From assembly GCA_040398465.1 (NCBI GenBank), contig JBBAUA010000001.1, positions 174,255-238,254 on the forward strand: a DNA stretch of 64,000 nucleotides. Reading direction: 5' to 3'. The notes under the pieces are model-generated. The model was not told where the DNA came from, ran no database searches, and worked only from the letters and a program-made list of their open reading frames with translations. This DNA comes from UBA7672 sp040398465 (GTDB taxonomy: Bacteria; Pseudomonadota; Alphaproteobacteria; Caulobacterales; Hyphomonadaceae). This document shows positions 8,220 to 16,692 of the stretch, piece by piece; the first letter of the stretch is position 1, and every line of letters begins with the position of its first letter. A program made the position numbers and the translations under genes.

Positions 8220-8240
8220 TACTTTGTACAGCAAAGTACA
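8220..8240. promoter_or_regulatory. Inverted-repeat operator candidate upstream of the hydrolase operon
   Basis: Two nested palindromes overlap: TACTTTG (8220-8226) with CAAAGTA (8232-8238), and TGTAC (8225-8229) with GTACA (8236-8240). They lie 25-45 bases upstream of the hydrolase start. The operon's own winged-helix regulator is the simplest candidate to bind here. This is inference from position and symmetry. Confidence 0.55.
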
Positions 8241-8259
8241 TTGTGTCAATCGGCCTCCC

Positions 8260-8670
8260 TAGGCCCCGGTTTGCTGGCCTAGGGCGTGAGCATCGGGACA
8301 ACGAACAGAGCGCCGGGGATCCTCGTCGAGCTGCGAATGCCGGCGATTCGCGTGGCGAACAGGCATCCACTCCACGCTCATGAGGGGGCAGCCATTCGGT
8401 GCCGGCCACTTCCAGGCCCTCGTAAAGGAAGACGCCGGTCACGAACGTCACATCCAAGAAGGACGCGTATCAAACACGCGGGCCGCCGAAGATTACACGG
8501 CCGCCGAGCCCGAGATTTGGCCAGCTGGCGTTGTCTTCCACCGTCACGAGCTTTTCGCTGATCGTACCGCTGAGAGCCTGCATGAGCTGCTTACCTGGAG
8601 TTTTCGGTGAGCGCATGATGTTCGTACCGGCTCCCGCGCGTCGCGCAGGACGCCGGCGCAGCCGCTGCAC
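8260..8670 (-). pseudogene. Possible degraded coding region in the hydrolase-petC interval
   Basis: The 530 bases between the operator and the petABC terminator hold no intact gene. On the minus strand one frame stays open from about 8670 to 8206 apart from a single TGA near 8470. Upstream of it reads PNLGLGGRVIFGGPRV and downstream DVTFVTGVFLYEGLEVAG. The continuity in one frame hints at a small membrane or beta-rich protein gene broken by one nonsense codon, but no family is recognisable and chance openness in GC-rich DNA is possible. Confidence 0.25.
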
Positions 8671-8724
8671 CTGGTTCCGGGACGCGTCAGTGCGACCGTA
8701 TTGATGCGGTGAGGCTAAAAGCGA

Positions 8725-8763
8725 AAGGGCCCCAGCAACCGACTACCGGTCACTGGGGCCCTT
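8725..8763 (-). terminator. Terminator of the petABC operon
   Basis: An 11-bp perfect inverted repeat (AAGGGCCCCAG and CTGGGGCCCTT) with a 17-base loop lies about 30 bases beyond the petC stop on the minus strand. Short T-rich sequence follows on both sides. Confidence 0.75.
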
Positions 8764-8792
8764 GTTCTTCTTCCAGCCAATCCAGCCGAAGA

Positions 8793-9857
8793 TCAGTGTT
8801 CGATGTTCCGCCACAGGCGCTTGTAGGACAGGAACACCAGCAGGGCGAGAAGGAGCAGGTAGGGGATCACCGCTGAGCCGATCTGTTTGCGGGCCACGGC
8901 TTTCGGATCGCCTGCCCAGGCCAGGAACACGGCCACATCATGCGCCATCTGTTCCTGCGAGCTCGCCGTGCCGTCATCGAAGGTGACTTCGGCGTACTCC
9001 AGCGGCCACGCCATGGCAAGGAAGCCGCCGGGCGGCTTGTGGCGCGGGTCTCCCGACCAGCTGGCCGTCGTGTCACCGGGGAAGTAGGCGTTGTAGTGCT
9101 GGCCCGGCGCCACGGTGAGACCTGCTGGCGGCGGGGTGTAGCCCATCAGCAGCGAATAGATGTAGCCGGCGCCGCCATGACGGGCCTTCGTGATTACCGA
9201 GAGGTCCGGCGGCAGTGCGCCGCCATTGCCTGCGCGCGCCGCAATGTCGTTCGCGAACGGCCCAAGAATCCGGTCAGACGTCTTCGCCGGCATCATCAAC
9301 TGATCGCCGGAGTCCGGATCGGTCGTGGGGATCTGGTTGGTGAAGGTCGCCGCGATCTGTTTCACGACCGGGTTGTCGTTCGGGTTGGGATAGCGCGGGT
9401 CGTAGAACGGCCCACCCTGTTCGCCGAGGTTTCGAAACGACAGCAGCTTCATGCCATGGCAGACGGAGCAGACTTCCGAATAGACCTTGAAGCCGCGTTG
9501 CAGCTGGTTCTGGTCGAACGTCCCGAAATAGCCGTCATGCGGCCAGCCGCCGGCAGGCTCGAGCAGTTCATGGCCGCCGCCAGCTGCGTGAGCTTCGCCG
9601 CCTGCACCCTCTTCTCCACCATGACCACCAGAGGCGTCAGCGGCAGGAGGGATGATAGGTTGCGCAGGCGCAACTTCGGTGGTCGGCGCGGGGCTGGTTG
9701 TCGTGGGCGTGTCGGTCGGCGCCGGCTGGGCATCGGCCGGCGCAGCGGGTTGATCCGCCCCCGGAGCCGTTGAGGGCTGCTGCGCAACGGCAGAAATCCC
9801 GAAGGCTGCGAGCGACGTGGCGAGGAGGCCGGCGAGGGCGAGTTTGGCGAAGCGCAT
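8793..9857 (-). CDS. petC: Cytochrome c1 subunit of the bc1 complex, with long Pro/Ala-rich N-terminal linker
   Basis: This is the haem c subunit of ubiquinol:cytochrome c oxidoreductase; it passes electrons from the Rieske protein to cytochrome c in the periplasm. It has a signal peptide (residues 1-26), a haem motif CSVCH at 130-134, the Met-ligand region FLAMAWPLEYAEV, and one C-terminal membrane anchor (about 325-345). Unusual is a linker of about 70 residues (27-97) rich in Pro, Ala and Thr and ending in a Gly/His/Glu-rich stretch before the conserved PAGGWPHDGYFGTFD. Typical bacterial c1 has the haem site near residue 35-40 of the mature protein. It follows petB by 10 bases. Confidence 0.96.
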   Translation of the reverse strand: MRFAKLALAGLLATSLAAFGISAVAQQPSTAPGADQPAAPADAQPAPTDTPTTTSPAPTTEVAPAQPIIPPAADASGGHGGEEGAGGEAHAAGGGHELLEPAGGWPHDGYFGTFDQNQLQRGFKVYSEVCSVCHGMKLLSFRNLGEQGGPFYDPRYPNPNDNPVVKQIAATFTNQIPTTDPDSGDQLMMPAKTSDRILGPFANDIAARAGNGGALPPDLSVITKARHGGAGYIYSLLMGYTPPPAGLTVAPGQHYNAYFPGDTTASWSGDPRHKPPGGFLAMAWPLEYAEVTFDDGTASSQEQMAHDVAVFLAWAGDPKAVARKQIGSAVIPYLLLLALLVFLSYKRLWRNIEH

Positions 9858-9867
9858 GTGTCTCTCC

Positions 9868-11325
9868 CTATTCCGCGGCCACAGGAGCAGCGCCCGGCGC
9901 AGTCGAAGCCGGAGCGACGTGCTTCTTGCCACGCACGCTGTCCGCAATCGATGGCGGCCGCGCCTTCGGCTTCTCGACGATGCCGAGCACCGGCAGGATC
10001 ACGAGGAAATACAGGAAGTAGTAGGCCCCGAGGAGCTGCGAGAGCCACAGCCACTTGAAGCCTTCTTCCTGGATCGCGATGCTCGCGCCGGCCGAAGCAG
10101 GCAGGCTCGCCTGGAAAGCGGTGGCGTCGGCGTACTCGGCGTATTTCGGGGAGACCTTCGCGGCGCCATTGGTGTCAACATAGTTCACGACGAGGCCGTC
10201 TGACCATTTGAAGACCAGCTTGTCCGGATCGTTTGCGCCGCAGAAACCGAGACCGATCGCGGACACGACGAACAACACGAAGAACTGCTGTCCCATGGGC
10301 CGGTAGCGCATCGAGCGGACCTTCGAGGTGTCCAGCCAGGGCACGACGAACAGGATCAGGATCGAGCCGAACATCGCGAACACGCCAAGCAGCTTGGCTT
10401 CGATCGGGCCGATGTCGAACGTGATGGCGCGCAGGATCGCGTAGAATGGCAGCAGGTACCATTCCGGCACGATGTGCGCCGGAGTAACCAGCGGGTTGGC
10501 CTCGATCGAGTTATCGGCGTGGCCGAGCGCGTTCGGCGCGAAGAAGACGAAGTAGGCGAATACCACCAGGAAGATCAGGATCGCGAAGCCGTCCTTCACC
10601 GTGTAGTAGGGGTGGAAAGGAACGGTGTCCTTCTTGACGTCCTTCACCGACACGCCGGTCGGGTTGTTATTGCCCGGTACGTGCAGCGCCCAGATATGCA
10701 GGACCACGATGCCCGCAATCACGAACGGCAGCAGGTAGTGCAGCGAGAAGAACCGGTTGAGTGTAGCCTCCCCGATTGCTGGTCCGCCCATCAGGTATGT
10801 TTTTACGGTGTCGCCGACCAGCGGGATCGCGCCGATCAGGTTCGTGATGACGGCCGAGCCGTGGAACGACATCTGGCCCCAGGGCAACACATAGCCCATG
10901 AACGCCGTCGCCATCATCAGCAGGTAGATCACCACGCCGAGGATCCAGATCACTTCGCGCGGCTGTTTGTATGAGCCGTAGTAGAGCCCGCGGAACATGT
11001 GGATGTAGACGGCGAGGAAGAACATCGATGCGCCGTTGGCGTGAATGTTCCTGATCAGCCAGCCATAATCTACGTCGCGCATGATGCGCTCGACCGACGC
11101 GAACGCGCCCTGCGTCGTGGCCACATAATGCATCGCCAGCACGATGCCGGTAGCGATCTGCACCATCAAGCAGACCGCCAGGATACCGCCGAAGGTATAC
11201 CAGTAGTTGAGGTTCTTCGGCGTTGGGAAATCCATCAGATCCGCGCCGAAGCGGATGATCGGAAGACGGGTATCGAGCCACTTCTCGAAGCCGGTCTTTG
11301 GTTCGTAGATCGACGGTCCGCTCAT
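9868..11325 (-). CDS. petB: Cytochrome b of the bc1 complex
   Basis: An integral membrane subunit carrying haems bL and bH and the Qo and Qi sites. The 485-residue length and eight predicted helices fit bacterial full-length cytochrome b. Visible hallmarks are GWLIRNIHANGASMFF, YVLPWGQMSFHGSAVITNL, the His pair in the fourth helix (FFSLHYLLPF and VVLHIWALH) and the Qo motif PEWYLLPFYAILR. It ends with a short Pro/Ala-rich tail. The gene lies between petA (16 bases upstream) and petC in the usual order. The complex serves respiration and, here, probably cyclic photosynthetic flow. Confidence 0.97.
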   Translation of the reverse strand: MSGPSIYEPKTGFEKWLDTRLPIIRFGADLMDFPTPKNLNYWYTFGGILAVCLMVQIATGIVLAMHYVATTQGAFASVERIMRDVDYGWLIRNIHANGASMFFLAVYIHMFRGLYYGSYKQPREVIWILGVVIYLLMMATAFMGYVLPWGQMSFHGSAVITNLIGAIPLVGDTVKTYLMGGPAIGEATLNRFFSLHYLLPFVIAGIVVLHIWALHVPGNNNPTGVSVKDVKKDTVPFHPYYTVKDGFAILIFLVVFAYFVFFAPNALGHADNSIEANPLVTPAHIVPEWYLLPFYAILRAITFDIGPIEAKLLGVFAMFGSILILFVVPWLDTSKVRSMRYRPMGQQFFVLFVVSAIGLGFCGANDPDKLVFKWSDGLVVNYVDTNGAAKVSPKYAEYADATAFQASLPASAGASIAIQEEGFKWLWLSQLLGAYYFLYFLVILPVLGIVEKPKARPPSIADSVRGKKHVAPASTAPGAAPVAAE

Positions 11326-11341
11326 GAGCCCCTGCCTTCGA

Positions 11342-11923
11342 CTACAGCGAAATCTTGATCATTGTCGGCGAGATGTACGCATATTCCGGGATCGCCAGAT
11401 TCTTTGGCGCCGGACCTTTGCGGATACGTCCCGACGTATCGTAGTGCGAGCCGTGGCATGGGCAGTACCAGCCGCCGAACTCGCCGACAGCCCCCTGCGC
11501 AGGACCGACCGGCACGCAGCCGAGGTGCGTGCAGGCGCCCGACGTGATGAGGAATGCCGCATTGTAGGAACCGTCCGCCATCTTCACGAGGCGTGACTCG
11601 TCCGTCGCCGGATCGCGCATGCTGGCCGTGTCATCGGCCTTGGCGCGTGCAATCTCCGCCGCCGTGCGGTGACGCACGAAGAAGGGCAGGCCGCCAATGC
11701 CAACCCGGATCTCGCTGCCTTCCGGCACTTTCGAGATGTCGACTTCCGCGGCCGATGCGGCCTTGGTGTCGCCTGCGGGCCCGAGTTGTTGCACGAAGGG
11801 CCATGCAACCATCGCGACGCCGCCGGCTGCGGCTACGCCTGCTGCAATGTGGATGAAATCCCTGCGGGTTTCTCCAGCGTGAGCAGAGTCTGCTGTTGCG
11901 GCCTTGGATCCGTGTTCCGACAC
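11342..11923 (-). CDS. petA: Rieske iron-sulfur subunit of the bc1 complex
   Basis: It carries the [2Fe-2S] cluster that takes electrons from ubiquinol at Qo. Cluster motifs are CTHLGC and CPCHGSHYD; the fold ends with APKNLAIPEYAY. Residues about 20-45 contain a twin-arginine signal (TRRDFIHIAAG) and the single membrane anchor. The GTG at 11923 gives a 193-residue protein of normal size with a short N-terminus; longer in-frame starts would overlap the divergent trmL promoter region. It is the first gene of petABC and is divergent from trmL. Confidence 0.96.
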   Translation of the reverse strand: MSEHGSKAATADSAHAGETRRDFIHIAAGVAAAGGVAMVAWPFVQQLGPAGDTKAASAAEVDISKVPEGSEIRVGIGGLPFFVRHRTAAEIARAKADDTASMRDPATDESRLVKMADGSYNAAFLITSGACTHLGCVPVGPAQGAVGEFGGWYCPCHGSHYDTSGRIRKGPAPKNLAIPEYAYISPTMIKISL

Positions 11924-12017
11924 ACGAGTCTCCCATGCTATCCGGAGCTTTGGATGCCTTATCACCGCGGCAGGGTCAGACCCCGACGTGGCGTGGTGTC
12001 GCAAGAAAGCCCCATCC

Positions 12018-12497
12018 GTGACGGAACCGTTTAAATTGCGCCTCGCACTCTTTCAACCTGACATCCCCCAGAATCTTGGGGCAAATCTCCGCCTGGCGGC
12101 GTGCCTTGGAGTCGCAGTCGACATTATCGAGCCGTGCGGCTTCCCGCTGACCGATCGCGCTTTGCGGCGCACGGCGATGGACTATGGGGAAAACGTCGCG
12201 ATTTCCCGGCATTCAGGCTGGTCCGCATTTCGCGACTCGCAGTTGGCCTCAGGAGCGCGGCTGATCCTTTTCACGACGCGCGGCAGCGTCCGCCTCGAAG
12301 CTCATGCCTTCGAGCGCGGTGATATCCTTCTCTTCGGCAGGGAATCGGCCGGCGTCCCGGACGACGTCCACGCCGTCGCCGACTCACGCGTCGCGATTCC
12401 CTTGGTCAGCGGAGCCCGATCGCTGAATGTCGCGATGTCTGCGGGCATTGCCCTGTGGGAAGCTCTCCGACAGACGGATCAGCTGCCAGTGGGTTGA
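12018..12497 (+). CDS. trmL: tRNA (cytidine/uridine-2'-O-)-methyltransferase, SPOUT family
   Basis: A 159-residue SPOUT methyltransferase that modifies the wobble position (34) of leucine tRNAs in known TrmL members. Family motifs are visible: N-terminal LALFQPDIPQNLGANLRLAACLG, the central LLFGRESAGVPDDVH, and the trefoil-knot SAM site VAIPLVSGARSLNVAMSAGIALWEALRQ. The GTG at 12018 gives the standard start. It is divergent from petA with about 95 bases between the start codons, so that gap must hold both promoters. Confidence 0.93.
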   Translation: MTEPFKLRLALFQPDIPQNLGANLRLAACLGVAVDIIEPCGFPLTDRALRRTAMDYGENVAISRHSGWSAFRDSQLASGARLILFTTRGSVRLEAHAFERGDILLFGRESAGVPDDVHAVADSRVAIPLVSGARSLNVAMSAGIALWEALRQTDQLPVG

Positions 12498-12592
12498 ACC
12501 AGAAATTGTCTGCAAAAGCCCGCCTCGACGATGCAGTCGGCCCATGTCATCGTCGGTCCCGCATTGCCGTCAGGGGATGAACGCGCGGGCCA

Positions 12593-13870
12593 ATGACGTC
12601 ACCGGATCTTCAGTTGAAATTCCACAAGGACCGCGATCGTCTCCTCGCCGAGGCGCACGCGCGGCCATCGACGCCGCTGGCGGCGCCGGCGCTTGCGACG
12701 CGGATCGTCTCCTTGTCGGGAGAAGCGGGGTCAGAGGGCGATCGCCTTCACATGGCCGCGCTCTGCCGCAAGTTTGCAGCCCCCGAGCCGGGCGTCGGCG
12801 CGAGATGGTGCCTGCTTGACGCTGGATCGTGGTCGCTGCGCTGGGAGCGGCACACTGAAGCGTCCACCTGGACTGTCTTTCGCCCCGGCGTCGAACCAGA
12901 CGTCGCCAACTTCGGCGTCACGGCGCTCGACGTCGTGCCGCGGGACTGGCTCTCCGAGATGCCAGGCGAGATACTCGTTGCCGCCCATGCTGCGATCGTC
13001 GCTGCCCGGCCATCGCATTTTCCTTTCGCGCCTGACGAGCTGGTCGCGGCCCGCATCGCATCGGGCGCGATCCAGGTCTTCTCCGATTTTCGCGCCGGCC
13101 CGGATTCCTTCACCCGGTTCGTCCTCGTCGACGGCGGCTCGGGCGAAGCTCTCGTGGGGCGCACGCTGCAGCAGCTGTTTGAGGTGGAAACCTACCGCCT
13201 GCTGGCGCTGCTGACCTACCCATTGGCGCTCCAGGCAACCGCTGCGCTGACAGACCTCGAGGGCGAGATCGATGCGGCCGCCGCCCAGGTGGTCAACGAG
13301 AACGGCGTCGAATCGGACCGCACCCTCGTCAACAAGCTCGCCGCTCTCGCCGGGCAGGCCGAGCGGCTTGCGGGCCAGACAAACTTCCGCGTCGCCGCCT
13401 CGCGCGCCTATTACGGCCTCGTCGGCGCCCGCATCGCAAGCTGGAACGAGCAGGCAATCGATGGCCGGCCCACCCTTGGCGAGTTCATGGAGCGCCGGCT
13501 CGCGCCCGCCATGCGGACGTGCGTCTCCGTCGCTGAACGCCAGCAGGGCGCCATCGAGCGGATCGCCCGCACCGTGCAGATCCTCAACACGCGCGTCGAG
13601 GTCGCGTCCGAGATGGTTAACGTCAACCTTCTGGCGTCCATGGACAGCCGCTCGCGCGTCCAGCTCCGCCTGCAGGAGACCGTCGAAGGCCTGTCAATTG
13701 TCGCGGTCTCCTACTACGCGCTGTCGCTTCTGAAGGTGGCCTTCGATGGCGTCGCGGTCGCCGCGCCCTGGCTGGATCCCACAGTTGCAACTGCGCTGTC
13801 CGTGCCGGTCGTGCTCTATCTGGTCTGGCGCTTCCTGCGCGGGGTCAAGAAGAGCGTGTTGAGCAAGTGA
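12593..13870 (+). CDS. DUF3422 family membrane-anchored protein
   Basis: The 425-residue protein starts with KFHKDRDRLLAEAHARP, a hallmark of DUF3422. It has a long mixed domain, a helical/coiled-coil region (about 220-350), and two hydrophobic segments near the C-terminus (about 355-375 and 390-412) ending in a basic tail. DUF3422 proteins are widespread in proteobacteria and have no established biochemical function. It is probably anchored in the inner membrane by its C-terminus. It ends 75 bases before bchI on the same strand, and I see no clear terminator between them, so read-through into bchIDO is possible. Confidence 0.88.
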   Translation: MTSPDLQLKFHKDRDRLLAEAHARPSTPLAAPALATRIVSLSGEAGSEGDRLHMAALCRKFAAPEPGVGARWCLLDAGSWSLRWERHTEASTWTVFRPGVEPDVANFGVTALDVVPRDWLSEMPGEILVAAHAAIVAARPSHFPFAPDELVAARIASGAIQVFSDFRAGPDSFTRFVLVDGGSGEALVGRTLQQLFEVETYRLLALLTYPLALQATAALTDLEGEIDAAAAQVVNENGVESDRTLVNKLAALAGQAERLAGQTNFRVAASRAYYGLVGARIASWNEQAIDGRPTLGEFMERRLAPAMRTCVSVAERQQGAIERIARTVQILNTRVEVASEMVNVNLLASMDSRSRVQLRLQETVEGLSIVAVSYYALSLLKVAFDGVAVAAPWLDPTVATALSVPVVLYLVWRFLRGVKKSVLSK

Positions 13871-13945
13871 CGGTGGAAAAGTCTGCGCGCGGGTGCGCTT
13901 GACCCTCTTGCGGCAGACGCGATCCTTGCGCACGGTCAGTTTCTG

Positions 13946-14974
13946 ATGCGTACAGTTTTCCCCTTTTCGGCGATCGTTGGTCAGGACGCGATGAAGCGGG
14001 CCCTGCTGATCGCCGCCGTCGATCCCGGCATCGGCGGCGTGATGGTGTTCGGCGATCGCGGCACCGGCAAGTCGACTGCCGTGCGCGCTCTCGCAGCCCT
14101 GCTGCCGCCCATGCGTGCGGTGAAGGACTGCCCCTACCATTGCGATCCGGAGGCAGACGCGGGCCGCTGCACGCCGGATTGTCCCTCGCGCACCACCAAG
14201 GGCGCCGTTAAGACCGAGCTGCGTCCGACTCCCGTCGTGGACCTGCCGCTCGGCGCCACCGAAGACCGTGTCGTCGGCGCGCTGGACCTGGAACAGGCGC
14301 TGACCCGCGGCGAGAAACGCTTCGAGCCAGGCTTGCTGGCCAAGGCGCACCGCGGCTTCCTGTACATCGACGAAGTGAACCTTCTCGAAGACCATCTGGT
14401 CGATCTGCTGCTGGACGTGGCCGCGTCTGGAGAGAACGTCGTCGAACGCGAAGGCCTGAGCGTTCGCCATCCGGCGCGCTTCGTGCTCATCGGAACCGGC
14501 AACCCGGAAGAAGGCGAACTCCGCCCCCAGCTCCTCGACCGCTTCGGTCTTTCGGTCGACGTGAAGACGCCTACCGTCCTCGCTGATCGCGTCGCCGTTG
14601 TTCGCCAACGCGATGCGTTTGATCGCGACCCCGAAACCTTTGCCGCAGCGTGGACGAAGAAAGACGCGCAGGTACGCGATCGAATTGTGAAAGCGCGCGC
14701 TTTGCACAGCAATCTTGCGCTGCCCGACGAGGTGGTCGAGTGCGCGGCCACGCTCTGCATGAAGATCGGCTCGGACGGCCTGCGCGGTGAGCTGACACTA
14801 ATCCGCGCAGCCCGCGCGCTTGCCGCTCTTGAAGGCGCCAAGGCCGTTTCGACAACTCACCTGCGTGAGATTGCCGTGATGTCTCTGCAGCACCGGCTGC
14901 GTCGCAACCCGCTGGACGATGTAGGCTCGGCGTCGCGTATTGAGCGTGCGCTGGGCGAAATCTTCGCGCCGTGA
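13946..14974 (+). CDS. bchI: Magnesium chelatase ATPase subunit I
   Basis: AAA+ subunit that, with BchD and BchH, inserts Mg2+ into protoporphyrin IX, the first committed step of bacteriochlorophyll synthesis. Walker A is GDRGTGKST (residues 36-44); the Cys-rich CPYHCDPEADAGRCTPDCP insert, GFLYIDEVNLLEDHLVD (Walker B) and the sensor region IGTGNPEEGELRPQLLDRFG follow. The 342 residues match the family. The stop overlaps the bchD GTG start (GTGA). It opens the bchIDO operon. Confidence 0.98.
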   Translation: MRTVFPFSAIVGQDAMKRALLIAAVDPGIGGVMVFGDRGTGKSTAVRALAALLPPMRAVKDCPYHCDPEADAGRCTPDCPSRTTKGAVKTELRPTPVVDLPLGATEDRVVGALDLEQALTRGEKRFEPGLLAKAHRGFLYIDEVNLLEDHLVDLLLDVAASGENVVEREGLSVRHPARFVLIGTGNPEEGELRPQLLDRFGLSVDVKTPTVLADRVAVVRQRDAFDRDPETFAAAWTKKDAQVRDRIVKARALHSNLALPDEVVECAATLCMKIGSDGLRGELTLIRAARALAALEGAKAVSTTHLREIAVMSLQHRLRRNPLDDVGSASRIERALGEIFAP

Positions 14975-16692
14975 TCGCGGGCGCGCCAGCGCAGTTCGAT
15001 CCATGGGCCGACGCCATGGCCGCTGCTGCACTGCTTGCTGTCGATCCTTCGGGACTAGGCGGCGCAATCATCCGCGGCTTTCCCGGTCCCGCGCGCGACG
15101 CGTGGCTGGATACGCTGAGGTCAATGCTCCCGGCAGACGCCCCCATGCGCCGCGCGCCATCCCACATCGACGACGAGCGTCTGCTGGGTGGGCTCGATCT
15201 CTCCGCAACGCTGGCCGCCGGCCGCCCGGTCGCCAGCCGCGGACTCCTGAGCGAAAGCGCTGGCGGCGCGGTCATACTGTCCATGGCTGAGCGATGCTCA
15301 GCGGCGACCGGCGCACGAATCGCCGCGGTCATCGACGCCGATACTGACCACGTTGGTTTCATTCTGGTCGCGCTCGAAGAGGGCGTCGAGCCTGATGAAC
15401 GCGCGCCGGATGTGCTGGCGGAACGCGTCGCCTTTCATCTTGATGTCAGCAGCCTTAGGCCACGCTTGCTTCCCGCGCCAACGTGCGAAGGTATTGCCGC
15501 CGCCCGTGCTGCACTCGCGCGGATGAGGGCGTGCGACGATCAGCTGATCGAGACGATCTGCTCGGCTGCGTCCGCTTTTGGCGTCTCCTCAACGCGCGCG
15601 GCGTTGTTCACGCTCAGGGCTGCGCGAGCTGCTGCTGCCGTCGCAGGACGACCAGCGGTCACGCAGGACGATCTCGAACTCGCAGCGCGCCTGGTGCTCG
15701 CACCCCGGGCATCGTTCGTACCGGCAGAAGCGCCGCCCGAGCAAGCGCCGCCGCCTCCTGATGATGCCGGCGAGGAGGGCGCGCCGCCTGAACAGCCAAC
15801 GGCAGATGAAGCGGCAGACCGCGTCGTCGCCGCTGTGCAATCCGCCCTGCCGCCCGAATTCCTCTCGCAGTTCCTCGACGTGCGCGCCGAGCGTCGCGCC
15901 GTCGCGCGCTCAGGTGGGGCAGGAGCCGCCGCGAAATCTGCACGCCGGGGCCGGCCGCTCGGCGCCCGCTCCGGAACGCTTCGCACAGGCGACAGGCTCG
16001 ACCTCGTCGCGACGCTTCGCGCCGCCGCGCCGTGGCAGAAACTGCGCCGCCGGGAAGCCGCCTCGAGCAAGGCCCGCGTGCTGGTGCGCAAGAACGACTT
16101 TCGCATCCGCCGCTTCGTGCAGCGGCTTGAGTCGACGACAATCTTCGTGGTCGATGCCTCCGGGTCGACAGCCGCGCAGCGCCTCGCCGAAGCCAAGGGC
16201 GCCGTCGAGAACCTGCTGGCCGAAGCCTACGTCACGCGCGCACGCGTCGCGCTGATCGTGTTCCGCGACAAGGCCGCAGAACTTCTGCTGCCGCCGACGC
16301 GCTCACTTTCACGGGCGAAGCGGTCCTTGGCGGACCTGCCCGGTGGCGGCGCAACGCCGCTGGCCACCGCAATCGATGTGGCGTCGCTTCTGGGCCAGGC
16401 TGAACGCGCCAAGGGGCGCACACCGCTGATCGTGTTCCTCACAGACGGCCGCGGCAATGTCGGTCGCGACGGGGAACCCGGCCGGCCACGCGCCGAACAG
16501 GATGCGCGTGATGCCGCCCGGGCCCTTCGCGCCACGGCGCTTCCGGCGGTCTTCATCGACACATCTCCCCGTTCGCGTCCGGGGGCGGAAGACCTGGCCG
16601 TCGCGATGGGCGCCGCTTACGCGCAGCTGCCCTTCGTGGACAGCGGAGCAGTCGCCGCCGTTGTGCGGGCCAACGCTCCCTCACGGCGATGA
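14971..16692 (+). CDS. bchD: Magnesium chelatase subunit D
   Basis: The non-catalytic AAA-like and integrin-I (VWA) partner of BchI. The N-terminal half resembles an AAA module without an intact Walker A. A proline- and acid-rich hinge (about residues 250-285) follows. The C-terminal VWA domain carries the MIDAS motif DASGS within TIFVVDASGSTAAQRL, and later FLTDGRGN. The 573 residues are usual. The GTG start overlaps the bchI stop; its stop overlaps the bchO start (ATGA), consistent with translational coupling of three genes needed in fixed ratio. Confidence 0.97.
   Translation: MIAGAPAQFDPWADAMAAAALLAVDPSGLGGAIIRGFPGPARDAWLDTLRSMLPADAPMRRAPSHIDDERLLGGLDLSATLAAGRPVASRGLLSESAGGAVILSMAERCSAATGARIAAVIDADTDHVGFILVALEEGVEPDERAPDVLAERVAFHLDVSSLRPRLLPAPTCEGIAAARAALARMRACDDQLIETICSAASAFGVSSTRAALFTLRAARAAAAVAGRPAVTQDDLELAARLVLAPRASFVPAEAPPEQAPPPPDDAGEEGAPPEQPTADEAADRVVAAVQSALPPEFLSQFLDVRAERRAVARSGGAGAAAKSARRGRPLGARSGTLRTGDRLDLVATLRAAAPWQKLRRREAASSKARVLVRKNDFRIRRFVQRLESTTIFVVDASGSTAAQRLAEAKGAVENLLAEAYVTRARVALIVFRDKAAELLLPPTRSLSRAKRSLADLPGGGATPLATAIDVASLLGQAERAKGRTPLIVFLTDGRGNVGRDGEPGRPRAEQDARDAARALRATALPAVFIDTSPRSRPGAEDLAVAMGAAYAQLPFVDSGAVAAVVRANAPSRR

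Noticed and set aside
13871..13945. PpsR site before bchI
   Set aside because: I found TACA and GTC fragments near 13930 but not at the 18-bp spacing, so I do not call a site.
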